DNA from: Allobogoriella deserti
GTDB lineage: Bacteria > Actinomycetota > Actinomycetes > Actinomycetales > Actinomycetaceae
DNA: 64,000 nt
Assembly (NCBI RefSeq): GCF_042680605.1
Contig: NZ_JBHUEE010000004.1
Coordinates: 270,129 to 334,128, forward strand
Direction: 5' to 3'
Shown here: piece by piece, positions 32,091 through 41,830 of the stretch
Numbering within the stretch: position 1 is the stretch's first letter
Layout: each line of letters opens with the position of its first letter
Notes under the pieces: generated by a model
What the model was told of the DNA's origin: nothing
Database searches by the model: none
Seen by the model: only the letters and a program-made list of their open reading frames with translations
Translations under genes and position numbers: made by a program

Positions 32091-33704
32091 TCACGCGAGG
32101 GTGACGAGCTCCAGGTAGTTCTCGTTCCACAGGTCCTCGTCCGCCTCCGGCAGCAGCAGCACCCGTTCCGGATCGAGGGCGTCGACAGCGCCCTCGTCGT
32201 GGGTGACGAGCACGACGGCGCCCTCGAACGACCGCAACGCCGCGAGAATCTCCTCGCGGCTGGCCGGGTCGAGGTTGTTCGTCGGCTCGTCGAGCAGCAG
32301 CACGTTCGCCGAGGACACCACGAGCACGGCGAGCGCGAGCCGCGTCTTCTCGCCGCCGGAGAGCACCCGGGCCGGCTTGTCGGCGTCCTCTCCGGAGAAC
32401 AGGAACGACCCGAGGACCGACCGCACACGGGTGTCGTCCAGGTCGGGGGCCTGGGAGCGCAGATTCTCGACCACGGTGCGGTCCAGGTCGAGCGTCTCGT
32501 GCTCCTGGGCGTAGTAGCCGATCTTGAGGCCGTGCCCGGGCAGCACCTCGCCGGTGTCCGGCTCCTCGACGCCGCCGAGGATGCGCAGCAGCGTCGTCTT
32601 CCCGGCGCCGTTGAGGCCGAGGACCACCACGCGGGAACCGCGGTCGATGGCCAGGTCGACGTCGGTGAACACCTCGAGCGACCCGTAGGACTTGCTCAGC
32701 CCGCGGGCCGTCAGCGGCGTCTTGCCGCACGGCGCAGGCTCGGGGAACCGCAGCTTGGCGACCTTGTCGGCCTGGCGCTCCGCCTCCAGGCCGGAAAGCA
32801 TCCGCTCGGCGCGGCGAGCCATGTTCTGGGCGGCGACGGCCTTGGTGGCCTTGGCCCGCATCTTGTCCGCCTGCGCCTGCAGCGCACCGGCCTTCTTCTC
32901 GGCGTTCGCCCGCTCCCGGCGTCGGCGCCGCTCGTCGGTCTCCCGCTGCTGGACATAGGTGTCCCAGCCCATGCTGTACACGTCCAGCACGCCGCGGTTG
33001 GCGTCCAGGTACCAGACGTGGTTCACGACGGCGCGCAGCAGCTCGACGTCGTGCGAGATGACCACCACACCGCCGGAGTAGCTGCGCAGGTACTCGCGCA
33101 ACCACACGATCGAGTCGTGGTCGAGGTGGTTCGTCGGCTCGTCGAGTAGCAGCGTGTCGGCGCCGGAGAAGAGGATGCGAGCGAGTTCGACGCGGCGCCG
33201 CTGGCCCCCGGAGAGGGTCTCCAGCGGCTGGTCGAGGATGCGGTTCGGCAGCCCGAGGTGTGAGGTGATCGTCGCGGCCTCGGCCTCGGCGGACCAACCG
33301 CCCTGGGCGGTGAACTCGGCGTCGAGGCGCACGTACCGCTCCATCGCCTTCTGCTGCTTCTCCCCCTCGGCCGTCGACATCGTCTCCTCCGCCTTGCGGA
33401 TCCGGCGGAGGATCTGGTCGATGCCTCGGGCGGAGAGAACCCGGTCCCGGGCGCTGACCTGCAGGTCACCGGTCCGCGGGTCCTGCGGGAGGTAGCCGAT
33501 CTCCCCGGCACGCATGATCTCGCCGGTGTGCTGGATGACGTCGGCGGTCTCGTCCTGCCCGGAGAGCAGCTTGGTCAGGGTCGTCTTGCCGGCGCCGTTT
33601 CGCCCCACCAGCCCGACCCGCATGCCGGAGTCGAGACGCAGGTTCGCCTCATGGAGCAGCTCACGGGCGCCGATGCGCACGGAGACGTCGTGGGCGGTGA
33701 TCAT
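32091..33704 (-). CDS. ABC-F ATPase (translation factor/ribosome protection type)
   Basis: A 537-residue protein with two ABC cassettes and no membrane part. Cassette 1 has Walker A GRNGAGKTT and signature LSGGQRRRVELARIL with LLLDEPTNHLD; cassette 2 has LGLNGAGKTT, LSGGEKTRLALAVLV and LLLDEPTNNLD. The linker is a long basic coiled coil (RRRRRERANAEKKAGALQAQADKM), as in ABC-F proteins that bind the ribosome E site. It may rescue stalled ribosomes or give antibiotic protection. It follows the suf operon on the same strand, 125 bases after sufT. Confidence 0.92.
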   Translation of the reverse strand: MITAHDVSVRIGARELLHEANLRLDSGMRVGLVGRNGAGKTTLTKLLSGQDETADVIQHTGEIMRAGEIGYLPQDPRTGDLQVSARDRVLSARGIDQILRRIRKAEETMSTAEGEKQQKAMERYVRLDAEFTAQGGWSAEAEAATITSHLGLPNRILDQPLETLSGGQRRRVELARILFSGADTLLLDEPTNHLDHDSIVWLREYLRSYSGGVVVISHDVELLRAVVNHVWYLDANRGVLDVYSMGWDTYVQQRETDERRRRRERANAEKKAGALQAQADKMRAKATKAVAAQNMARRAERMLSGLEAERQADKVAKLRFPEPAPCGKTPLTARGLSKSYGSLEVFTDVDLAIDRGSRVVVLGLNGAGKTTLLRILGGVEEPDTGEVLPGHGLKIGYYAQEHETLDLDRTVVENLRSQAPDLDDTRVRSVLGSFLFSGEDADKPARVLSGGEKTRLALAVLVVSSANVLLLDEPTNNLDPASREEILAALRSFEGAVVLVTHDEGAVDALDPERVLLLPEADEDLWNENYLELVTLA

Positions 33705-33828
33705 CAGGCCTCAGAGCAGGGAGAAGACACAGTCGAGGGCTCCACGGCGGGCTCGGCCGGCGGGCGCCCCGACGAGTCTACGGCCGCTGCGGCCTCAGAT
33801 CCCGGAGATTTTCCTCACCGGGACGGTG

Positions 33829-34161
33829 TCAGATGTTGAAGCCGATGGCGCGCAGCTGCTCGCGGCCGGTGTCGGTGATCTTGTCCGGTCCCCACGGCGG
33901 CATCCAGACCCAGTTGATGCGCTGGCCGGCGACCAGGCCCTCCAGGGCCTGCGCGGCCTGATCCTCGATGACGTCGGTCAGCGGGCAGGCCGCGGACGTC
34001 AACGTCATGTCGATGACCGCCTCGTTGTTCTGGTCCACCGTGATGCCGTAGACGAGGCCGAGGTCGACGACGTTGATGCCCAGCTCGGGGTCGATCACGT
34101 CGCGCATGGCCTCTTCGACGTCGGCGGCCGTCGTGGGTGAGGGGTTGGTGGTCTCGCTCAT
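33829..34161 (-). CDS. sufT: SufT-like DUF59 Fe-S assembly factor
   Basis: A 110-residue MIP18/DUF59 protein. VEEAMRDVIDPELGINVVDLGLVYGI and MTLTSAACPLTDVI (with the reactive Cys) are the core; the WMPPWGPDKITDTGREQLRAIGFNI tail is standard. It is involved in maturation of Fe-S clusters, especially when demand is high. It is the last gene of the suf operon and overlaps sufU by 4 bases. Confidence 0.92.
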   Translation of the reverse strand: MSETTNPSPTTAADVEEAMRDVIDPELGINVVDLGLVYGITVDQNNEAVIDMTLTSAACPLTDVIEDQAAQALEGLVAGQRINWVWMPPWGPDKITDTGREQLRAIGFNI

Positions 34162-34649
34162 CGGTGCTCCTCCTCCGGCGCGCCGGTCAGGGCGTGGGCG
34201 AGCGCGTCGCGCAGGGCCATCCAGCCGAGCAGCGCGCACTTGATACGGGCAGGGTAACGGGCGACGCCCACGAACGCGGTCGCGTCCCCGAGGGCGTCCT
34301 GGCGGCCGGCCTCGAGCTCGGCGCCGCGGGCGTGCATGAGTTCGCGGAAGGTCTCGCCCAACTCCTCCGCCTCGCGGACGTCCGTGCCGAGAGTGAGGTC
34401 GTGCAGGACGGACAGCGAGGCCTGGGAGATGGAGCAGCCCTGGCCGACCCAGCCGAGTTCGCTGATGCGCGGGGCTCCGGCCGGATCCTCCGGGTGCTCG
34501 AGTCGGACCCGAAGTCGCACCTCGTCCCCGCAGGTGGGGTTGACCTGGAACGACTCCCCGTCGAAGGTCGCGAGTTCGCCGGCGCCGTGGCGCTGGCGCG
34601 AGTGGTCGAGGATGACCTGCTGGTAGAGCTGTTCGATCGCCTCAGCCAT
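34158..34649 (-). CDS. sufU: SufU zinc-dependent sulfur acceptor
   Basis: A 163-residue SufU. The ligands Cys40 (NPTCGD, with Asp42), Cys72 (QGCSISQAS) and Cys138 (IKCALLGW) bind zinc and take persulfide sulfur from SufS. The QxCxxS and GxxSx(A)S arrangement is complete. The start overlaps the end of sufS by 8 bases. Confidence 0.93.
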   Translation of the reverse strand: MAEAIEQLYQQVILDHSRQRHGAGELATFDGESFQVNPTCGDEVRLRVRLEHPEDPAGAPRISELGWVGQGCSISQASLSVLHDLTLGTDVREAEELGETFRELMHARGAELEAGRQDALGDATAFVGVARYPARIKCALLGWMALRDALAHALTGAPEEEHR

Positions 34650-35973
34650 GGTCCACTCCGAAGAAGCGACGGACCCTGCCGAGCCCCTCGACGAACGCCT
34701 CGATCTCCTCCGAGGTGGTGTAGATCCCCGCTGAGGCCCGCGCGGAGGCGTGCACGCCGAGCCGGCGGTGCACCGGCTGGGCGCAGTGGTGACCGACGCG
34801 CACGGCGATGCCCTGGTCGTCGAGCACCTGCCCGACGTCGTGCGGGTGCACCCCCTCGACGGCGAAGGCGACGACGGCGAGCCGGTCCGCAGGGTCGTCC
34901 GGTCCGAGGATCCGTACCCCGGGCACGGAGGCGATGCCGTCGAGCAGCTGCCGGGTCAGCTCGGCCTCGTGCGCGGCGAGTGACGCCATCCCGAGTTCAC
35001 CGAGGTAGTTCACCGCGGCGTGCAGCCCCACCGTCTGGGCCACCATCTGGGTGCCGGCCTCGAAACGCTGCGGCGGCGGCATGTAGGTGGTCGACTCCAT
35101 GGTCACGACCTCGACCATCGACCCACCGGTGAGGAAGGGCGGCATGGCGGCCAGCAGGTCGCGCCTGCCGTACAGCACGCCGATCCCCGTCGGCCCGAGC
35201 ATCTTGTGCCCGGAGAAGGCGGCGAAGTCGACTCCGAGGGCGGTGAGGTCCAGCGGGAGATGAGCGGCGGACTGGCAGGCGTCGAGCACCACCAGCGCGC
35301 CGACGTCGTGGGCGGCGGCGACGAGCTGGGATACCGGGCTGACGGCGCCGGTGACGTTGGAGGCGTGGGTGAGCGCGAGGACGCGCGTGCGGTCCGAGAT
35401 CACCGAGAACGAGGCAGGATCCAACCGACCGTCGTCCCCCACCCCGATCCAGCGCAGTGTGGCGCCGGTGCGGGCGCACAGCTCCTGCCACGGCACGAGG
35501 TTGGCGTGGTGTTCGGCCTCGGTGACGACGATCTCGTCCCCCGGGCCCAGGGCGTACCCTTCCCGGGCCTGCGCCCCACCGCGCCCGAGCGAGGCGTTCG
35601 AGAAGGCGTACGCGACGAGGTTGAGGGCCTCGGTGGCGTTCTTCGCCCACACGATCTCGTCCTCACCGACGCCGACGAACGCGGCGACGGCGGCACGGGC
35701 CGCCTCGTAGGCCTCGGTGGCTTCCTCGGCGAGCTGGTGCGCACCTCGGTGGACGGCGGCGTTGGTCCGCTCGTAGAACTCCTGCTCGGCCTCGTAGACG
35801 CAGCGCGGTTTCTGCGACGTCGCCGCCGAGTCCAGGTAGACGAGCGGACGGTCGTCACGGACTGTGCGTTCGAGCAGGGGGAAGTCCGCCCGCACGGCCG
35901 CCAGCTCCGTCGCACTCAGCGAGCGGGGCGGGCCGGCGGCCGTGGCGGTCAGCTGCCCGGAAGCAGCGTTCAT
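34642..35973 (-). CDS. sufS: SufS cysteine desulfurase
   Basis: A 443-residue group II PLP enzyme. Lys257 (AAFSGHKMLGPTG) holds PLP, and Cys397 (VGHHCAQP) is the persulfide-carrying Cys. The N-terminal ~25 residues are a low-complexity extension, then VRADFPLLERTV begins the fold. It produces sulfur for cluster assembly from L-cysteine. Between sufC and sufU. Confidence 0.95.
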   Translation of the reverse strand: MNAASGQLTATAAGPPRSLSATELAAVRADFPLLERTVRDDRPLVYLDSAATSQKPRCVYEAEQEFYERTNAAVHRGAHQLAEEATEAYEAARAAVAAFVGVGEDEIVWAKNATEALNLVAYAFSNASLGRGGAQAREGYALGPGDEIVVTEAEHHANLVPWQELCARTGATLRWIGVGDDGRLDPASFSVISDRTRVLALTHASNVTGAVSPVSQLVAAAHDVGALVVLDACQSAAHLPLDLTALGVDFAAFSGHKMLGPTGIGVLYGRRDLLAAMPPFLTGGSMVEVVTMESTTYMPPPQRFEAGTQMVAQTVGLHAAVNYLGELGMASLAAHEAELTRQLLDGIASVPGVRILGPDDPADRLAVVAFAVEGVHPHDVGQVLDDQGIAVRVGHHCAQPVHRRLGVHASARASAGIYTTSEEIEAFVEGLGRVRRFFGVDHG

Positions 35974-35985
35974 GCGCGATGCCTC

Positions 35986-36744
<759 letters not shown>

Positions 36745-36790
36745 CTGCGCTTCTTCTCTTCTCTGGTCCGGGTATGGGGGCGCCGCGTGT

Positions 36791-37135
36791 TCAGGCGCCG
36801 GCGTTGACGGTCACGTCGACGTCGACGAGCACCCGCTCGCCGTCGATGGTGACCGGATAGACGGGGACCGGCTGGGTAGCCGGCAGGCCGGTCGGACGGC
36901 CGGTGCGCAGGTCGAAGGTCGACCCGTGCAGCCAGCACTCGAGGGTGGAGCCGTCGACCTCGCCGTCGGAGAGGTTCACCTGCCCGTGGGAGCAGATGTC
37001 CGACAGGGCGTGGAACTCACCGTCCTCGTCGCGCACCAGCGCGACCGGCAGCGGGGAGCCGTCGGGGCCGTCGAGCTCGAGGCTCAGGGCCTCGCCCGGC
37101 TCGAGGTCGGCGACGTCGGCCACGTGCTCCATCAT
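36791..37135 (-). CDS. Rieske-type ferredoxin of the suf operon
   Basis: A 114-residue single Rieske domain. Ligands are Cys48-x-His50 (ICSHGQ) and Cys67-x2-His70 (ECWLHGS), which hold a [2Fe-2S] cluster. Such ferredoxin genes occur in actinobacterial suf operons and may donate electrons during assembly. Overlaps sufD by 4 bases. Confidence 0.92.
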   Translation of the reverse strand: MMEHVADVADLEPGEALSLELDGPDGSPLPVALVRDEDGEFHALSDICSHGQVNLSDGEVDGSTLECWLHGSTFDLRTGRPTGLPATQPVPVYPVTIDGERVLVDVDVTVNAGA

Positions 37136-38370
37136 CGTGCGCCCGCCTCCTGCTGCGGCATCGTCGTGCTCAGCTCCTCCTCGATGGCCTCCATCAGGCG
37201 CTCCTGAACCAGCGGGACGCCGATCTGGTTGATGAGCTCGGCGAAGAAGCCGCGGACCACGAGTCGGCGGGCGTCCGCCTCGTGGATGCCGCGCGAACGC
37301 AGGTAGAAGAGCTGCTCGTCGTCAAAGCGGCCGGTCGCCGAGGCGTGGCCGGCACCTTCGATCTCACCGGTCTCGATCTCCAGGTTGGGCACCGAGTCGG
37401 CACGGGCGCCCTCGGTGAGGACGAGGTTGCGGTTGAGCTCGTAGGTGTCGGTGCCCTCGGCCTCCTTCCGGATCAGCACGTCGCCGACCCAGACCGCGTG
37501 GGCACTGGCCCCCTGCAGCGCGCCCTTGTAGGTCACGCGCGACTTGCAGTTCTCGACCGCGTGGTCGACGAAGAGCCGGTGCTCCTGGTGCTGGCCGGAG
37601 TCGGTGAAGTACAGACCGAGCATCTCCACGTCCCCGCCTGGCGCGGTGAAGGCGGAGTCCGGGGTGAGGCGCACGACGTCGCCGCCGAGAGTGACGACGA
37701 TGTGCTTCAGTCGCGCGTCCCGGCCGAGCTTGGCCCGGTGCGCGGACAGGTGCACCGCGCCGTCGTCCCAGTCCTGAACGGAGACCAGGGTGAGCTGGGC
37801 CCCGTCACGCACGTCGATCTCGACGGTCTGCGACAGGTGGGCGCCGCCGCGGTGGTCGAGGACGACGAGGGACTCACTCAGCTCCTCGGCCACCACCAGC
37901 AGGTGCTGCGCGGCGGGCTCCTGCTCAGTCTTCTCGCCGGTCACCCGGACCATGACCGGGTTGCCTTCGGCGAAGCCGCGCGGCACGGTGACGACGACGG
38001 CCTCGCGGAAGGACTCCCACGCCGCGGCCGCCGCACGGTCGCCCGGCGCGCCGACCGTGCCGAGCCGGCTGTCTGCACGCCCGACCGTCTCGACCGTGAC
38101 GGCGTCGTCGTGCTCGACGTCCACCGTGGGGCCGACGGCGGTGAGCTCGCCCGCGAAGATCTGCTGCAGGCGGTTCACCGGCGTGAAGCGCCAGTCCTCC
38201 TCGCGACCCGTGGGAACGGGGAAGTCGGCCAGGGCGAAGGAGGTACCCCTCGCGGCCCGGGAGGCCTCGGGGGTGGCTCCGACGCCGTGGCTGTGCGCCT
38301 CGTCCGCCTGGGCTCGGGAGTGGTCGGTCGTCAGGTCCTGCTCGGCGGTGCTTGCGGCAGTGGTCATCAA
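37132..38370 (-). CDS. sufD: SufD scaffold subunit
   Basis: A 412-residue beta-helix protein of the SufBD family. The C-terminal MESSTA-equivalent region reads IEGAGHASATGRFDDEQLFYLRSRGIHEADARRLVVRGFFAELI, typical of SufD. It pairs with SufB and SufC as the scaffold. ATG one codon downstream is also possible. Overlaps sufB by 4 bases. Confidence 0.93.
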   Translation of the reverse strand: MMTTAASTAEQDLTTDHSRAQADEAHSHGVGATPEASRAARGTSFALADFPVPTGREEDWRFTPVNRLQQIFAGELTAVGPTVDVEHDDAVTVETVGRADSRLGTVGAPGDRAAAAAWESFREAVVVTVPRGFAEGNPVMVRVTGEKTEQEPAAQHLLVVAEELSESLVVLDHRGGAHLSQTVEIDVRDGAQLTLVSVQDWDDGAVHLSAHRAKLGRDARLKHIVVTLGGDVVRLTPDSAFTAPGGDVEMLGLYFTDSGQHQEHRLFVDHAVENCKSRVTYKGALQGASAHAVWVGDVLIRKEAEGTDTYELNRNLVLTEGARADSVPNLEIETGEIEGAGHASATGRFDDEQLFYLRSRGIHEADARRLVVRGFFAELINQIGVPLVQERLMEAIEEELSTTMPQQEAGAR

Positions 38371-39818
38371 CCCACGGCCCCTTCCATCTGCAGCTCGATG
38401 AGGCGGTTGAGCTCCAGGGCGTACTCCATGGGGAGCTCACGGGCGATGGGCTCGACGAAGCCGCGGACGATCATCGCCATCGCCTCCGTCTCCTCCAGGC
38501 CCCGGGACATGAGGTAGAACAGCTGGTCCTCGCTGACCTTCGAGACGGTGGCCTCATGGCCCATCTCGACGTCGTCGACGCGGACGTCGACGTACGGGTA
38601 GGTGTCCGAGCGCGAGACGGTGTCGACCAGCAACGCGTCGCACAGCACGTTCGACTTGCTGTGCGAGGCGCCCTCCAGCACCTGGACGAGACCGCGGTAG
38701 GAGGCGCGGCCGCCGCTGCGGGCGACGGACTTGGAGACGATCGAGGACGAGGTGTGCGGCGCCAGGTGCACCATCTTCGAGCCGGTGTCCTGGTGCTGGT
38801 CCTCGCCGGCGAAGGCGATCGAGAGGGTCTCCCCACGGGCGTGCTCGCCCATGAGGTAGACGGCCGGGTACTTCATCGTCACCTTGGAGCCGATGTTGCC
38901 GTCGATCCACTCCATGGTGCCGCCGGACTCGACGGTGGCGCGCTTGGTGACGAGGTTGTACACGTTGTTCGACCAGTTCTGGATCGTCGTGTACCGCACC
39001 CGGGCGTCCTTCTTGACGACGATCTCGACCGCGGCCGAGTGCAGGGAGTCGGTCTTGTAGATCGGCGCGGTGCAGCCCTCGACGTAGTGCACGTAGGAGC
39101 CCTCGTCCGCGATGATCAACGTCCGCTCGAACTGGCCCATGTTCTCGGTGTTGATCCGGAAGTAGGCCTGCAGCGGGATCTCGACGTGCACGCCCTTGGG
39201 GACGTAGACGAACGAGCCGCCGGACCACACGGCGGTGTTCAACGCGGCGAACTTGTTGTCCCCGGCGGGGATGACCGAGCCGAAGTACTCCTCGAAGATC
39301 TCCGGGTGCTCGCGCAGGCCGGTGTCGGTGTCGAGGAAGACGACGCCCTGGCGCTCCAGGTCCTCACGGATCTGGTGGTAGACGACCTCGGACTCGTACT
39401 GGGCGGCGACGCCGGCGACGAGACGCTGCTTCTCCGCCTCCGGGATGCCGAGCTTGTCGTAGGTGTTCTTGATGTCCTCGGGCAGCTCGTCCCAGGAGGC
39501 GGCCTGCTGCTCGGTCGAGCGCACGAAGTACTTGATGGTCTCGAAGTCGATGCCCGAGAGGTCGGCTCCCCAGGTGGGCATGGGCTTCTTCTGGAACAGC
39601 TTGAGCGCCTTGAGACGGCGCTTGAGCATCCACTCCGGCTCGTTCTTCAGCTCGGAGATGTTCCGCACGACGTCCTCGTCGAGGCCGCGGCGGGCGTCGG
39701 CTCCGGCGACGTCGGGGTCATGCCACCCGTAGGTGTAGTTGCCGATCGAGGCGATCGTCTCGTCCTGGGTCATGGGCTCGCCGGGAGCCCTGATCTCCTG
39801 CTGGGTGGGAGAAGTCAT
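38367..39818 (-). CDS. sufB: SufB scaffold subunit
   Basis: A 483-residue SufB. It begins MTSPTQQEIRAPGEPMTQDE and contains GYAHxx-type helix residues, the beta-helix with the conserved Cys in CTAPIYKTDSLHSAAVEIVV, and the C-terminal ATVSKVSEDQLFYLMSRGLEETEAMAMIVRGF. It is the site of nascent cluster formation. First structural gene after sufR and overlapping it by 4 bases. Confidence 0.95.
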   Translation of the reverse strand: MTSPTQQEIRAPGEPMTQDETIASIGNYTYGWHDPDVAGADARRGLDEDVVRNISELKNEPEWMLKRRLKALKLFQKKPMPTWGADLSGIDFETIKYFVRSTEQQAASWDELPEDIKNTYDKLGIPEAEKQRLVAGVAAQYESEVVYHQIREDLERQGVVFLDTDTGLREHPEIFEEYFGSVIPAGDNKFAALNTAVWSGGSFVYVPKGVHVEIPLQAYFRINTENMGQFERTLIIADEGSYVHYVEGCTAPIYKTDSLHSAAVEIVVKKDARVRYTTIQNWSNNVYNLVTKRATVESGGTMEWIDGNIGSKVTMKYPAVYLMGEHARGETLSIAFAGEDQHQDTGSKMVHLAPHTSSSIVSKSVARSGGRASYRGLVQVLEGASHSKSNVLCDALLVDTVSRSDTYPYVDVRVDDVEMGHEATVSKVSEDQLFYLMSRGLEETEAMAMIVRGFVEPIARELPMEYALELNRLIELQMEGAVG

Positions 39819-40597
39819 CGGTTTCCTTCCGTGCTCCGAGTCGGGGATTGGTCGCCGCTCAGGTGGTCGTCGTGGGTCTCGGGGTCAGAGGGCGCGGTGA
39901 GCGCCGTGTCCGCGGTCTGCCGGGGCACCGCGAGCGGGATGTGCGTGGTGCACACGTGCCCGCCGGTGGCCAGCGTGGACAGGCGCTGGACGTGGACGTC
40001 GAGCAGGCGGGAGAACGCTTGTGTCTCCGCCTCGCACAGCTGGGGGTAGTGCTCGGCGACGTCCTGGACCGGGCAGTGGCCCTGGCACAGCTGCAGCGCG
40101 ATCGCCTGGGATCCGATGCCCCGGGTGGTCGCGGCGTAGCCGTCCGCGGTGAGCGCTTCGGCGAGAGCCTGGACCCGAGCAGCCCGGGACGTGCCCGCCT
40201 GGTCGATCACCGGGCGGTAGCGCCGCTCGAGCTCGGCGACGCGGTCTTCGGCGAAGGCAGCCAGCGCGTCCTCTCCGGCTACCTGCTGGAGGAAGTCGAG
40301 CACGTGCGTGGCCAGGTCCGAGTAGGCGTCGGTGAGCCCCGCGCGCCCCGCCTCGGTGGCGACGTAGTGACGTGCCGGACGTCCGCGGCGGCGTTGCCCG
40401 GGACCGGCGGGTTCGTGGACAACGATCTGGCCGTCGTCCTGCAGGTGGGCGATGTGCCGACGCACGGCCGCCGGCGTCAGGTCGAGGGTGCGCGCGAGCG
40501 TGGCGGCGCTGACCGGGCCCTGCTCCACGACCAGTTCGAGGACCTTCTCACGCGTGCTCGCCTCGGCGTCCTGTCGCGTCTCGTCCTGGGTCCGCAC
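39815..40597 (-). CDS. sufR: SufR Fe-S sensing repressor
   Basis: A 260-residue ArsR-like winged-helix regulator. The HTH is in GPVSAATLARTLDLTPAAVRRHIAHLQDDGQI (residues 27-58) with a wing RRRGRPARHY. Cluster-ligand Cys residues are at 171, 175 and 188 (CQGHC...LC). GTG at 40597 is preferred because AGGAGG lies 8 bases upstream; an earlier GTG at 40654 has no ribosome-binding site. In relatives, holo-SufR represses the suf operon and apo-SufR releases it. It lies first in the operon. Confidence 0.92.
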   Translation of the reverse strand: MRTQDETRQDAEASTREKVLELVVEQGPVSAATLARTLDLTPAAVRRHIAHLQDDGQIVVHEPAGPGQRRRGRPARHYVATEAGRAGLTDAYSDLATHVLDFLQQVAGEDALAAFAEDRVAELERRYRPVIDQAGTSRAARVQALAEALTADGYAATTRGIGSQAIALQLCQGHCPVQDVAEHYPQLCEAETQAFSRLLDVHVQRLSTLATGGHVCTTHIPLAVPRQTADTALTAPSDPETHDDHLSGDQSPTRSTEGNR

Positions 40598-40672
40598 GGC
40601 GTGGTCCTCCTCTCGCCGCTCCGGGTTGGGAGGCGCTGCCGGCCTGCGGCTCACGACAGCACCGCCACACCA

Positions 40673-40696
40673 TTAAGAAAAGGTGTGCTTTCCTAA
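40673..40696. promoter_or_regulatory. Candidate SufR operator
   Basis: TTAAGAAA and TTTCCTAA form an 8-bp inverted repeat (7 of 8) separated by 8 bases, and CACACC (40666-40671)/GGTGTG (40682-40687) is a second perfect dyad that interleaves with it. The stretch is markedly AT-rich and lies in the divergent gap between sufR and the ABC exporter. SufR proteins bind dyads in this position, so it is the natural candidate; the exact motif is not proven. Confidence 0.5.
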
Positions 40697-40816
40697 TTGT
40701 TGTCCGGGGACGCCACGTCCGCAAGCAAGGCGACCCTCACCGGCTGTGAGGATCGGCACGCGCCGCCCGTCTGGCACGGAGCCGGCGCCCCGGCCGGTGC
40801 TGCCTACTCTTGGGGA

Positions 40817-41830
40817 GTGTCCAGCCCTGCCGCCGATCCCGCCCTGTCCGTGACGGACCTGCGCAAGTCCTACGGTACTCGCCCGGCGGTGCGCGGTGTC
40901 GGCTTCACCGCCGAACGGGGCGTGTTGACCGCGGTCCTCGGTCCCAACGGAGCGGGCAAGACCACCACCGTGGAGTGCTGCGCCGGTCTGCGCCGCGCCG
41001 ACGCGGGCACGATCGAGGTGCTCGGCCGCGCGGTGGTGTCCGGGGCGCGCTCGGCGGGCTACCCCGCCGAGCTGCGGGCGCGGGTCGGTGTGATGCTGCA
41101 GGACGGCGGCCTCCCCCAGGCCCCGAAGGCCGGGGCGGTCCTGGAGCACGTCGCGCGCCTGCACCACGCTCCGGCGGACCCGTCGCAGTTGCTCGACCGC
41201 CTCGGACTGCGGACGGTGGCTCGCACATCGGTACGCCGACTCTCGGGAGGACAGCGCCAGCGGCTGGCACTGGCGGCGGCTCTGGTGGGGCGCCCGGAGC
41301 TGGTCTTCCTCGACGAGCCCTCCGCCGGCCTGGATCCGCAGGTCCGCCTCGACGTGTGGGAGCTGCTGCGAGAGCTGCGCGACGCCGGCGTCTCCATGGT
41401 GCTCACCACGCACCTCATGCAGGAAGCAGAGGAGCTGGCCGATCACGTGGTGATCATCGACGACGGCCGCGTGGTCGCCCGGGGCAGCCCCGGCGAGCTG
41501 ACCGGGCCGGAGGTGGTGCGGGTCCTCCCCCGGCAGGCGGACGACGTCGCAGCGGTGGCGGCGGTACTGCGACATGGGCTGGCCGGGCACGACCGTTTCG
41601 CGGTGAGTGCGCACTCCACCGAGGTGACCGTCCAGTCGGCGCAGCCGCCGGACGCGGCCATCGTCGCCGCGGTCGGCACCGCGCTCGCCGAGGCGGGCTA
41701 CGGCGATGCCCAGATCCGTGCCGACCGCCGCACCCTCGAGGACGTCTTCCTCGAGCTCACCGGACGCCGACTCGGGGGGCCGCAGACCGCGCTCGCCCCG
41801 GAGGAACCGCAGCGGAGGGAGCCGGCATGA
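40817..41830 (+). CDS. ABC-2 type exporter ATPase next to sufR
   Basis: A 337-residue ATPase. Walker A GPNGAGKTT, signature LSGGQRQRLALAAALV, Walker B LVFLDEPSAGLDPQ and His switch LTTHLMQEAEE are intact; the C-terminal part ends RRTLEDVFLELTGRR, as in DrrA-like proteins. GTG (VSSPAADPALSV) is the likely start: longer readings cross the operator region. It is divergent from sufR and overlaps its permease gene by 4 bases. A matching exporter sits beside sufR in mycobacteria. Confidence 0.88.
   Translation: MSSPAADPALSVTDLRKSYGTRPAVRGVGFTAERGVLTAVLGPNGAGKTTTVECCAGLRRADAGTIEVLGRAVVSGARSAGYPAELRARVGVMLQDGGLPQAPKAGAVLEHVARLHHAPADPSQLLDRLGLRTVARTSVRRLSGGQRQRLALAAALVGRPELVFLDEPSAGLDPQVRLDVWELLRELRDAGVSMVLTTHLMQEAEELADHVVIIDDGRVVARGSPGELTGPEVVRVLPRQADDVAAVAAVLRHGLAGHDRFAVSAHSTEVTVQSAQPPDAAIVAAVGTALAEAGYGDAQIRADRRTLEDVFLELTGRRLGGPQTALAPEEPQRREPA

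Noticed and set aside
33727..33828. Terminator between sufT and the ABC-F gene
   Set aside because: GGCCGCTGCGGCC can fold with a minimal loop, but the stem is only five pairs and has no T-tract, so read-through is as likely.
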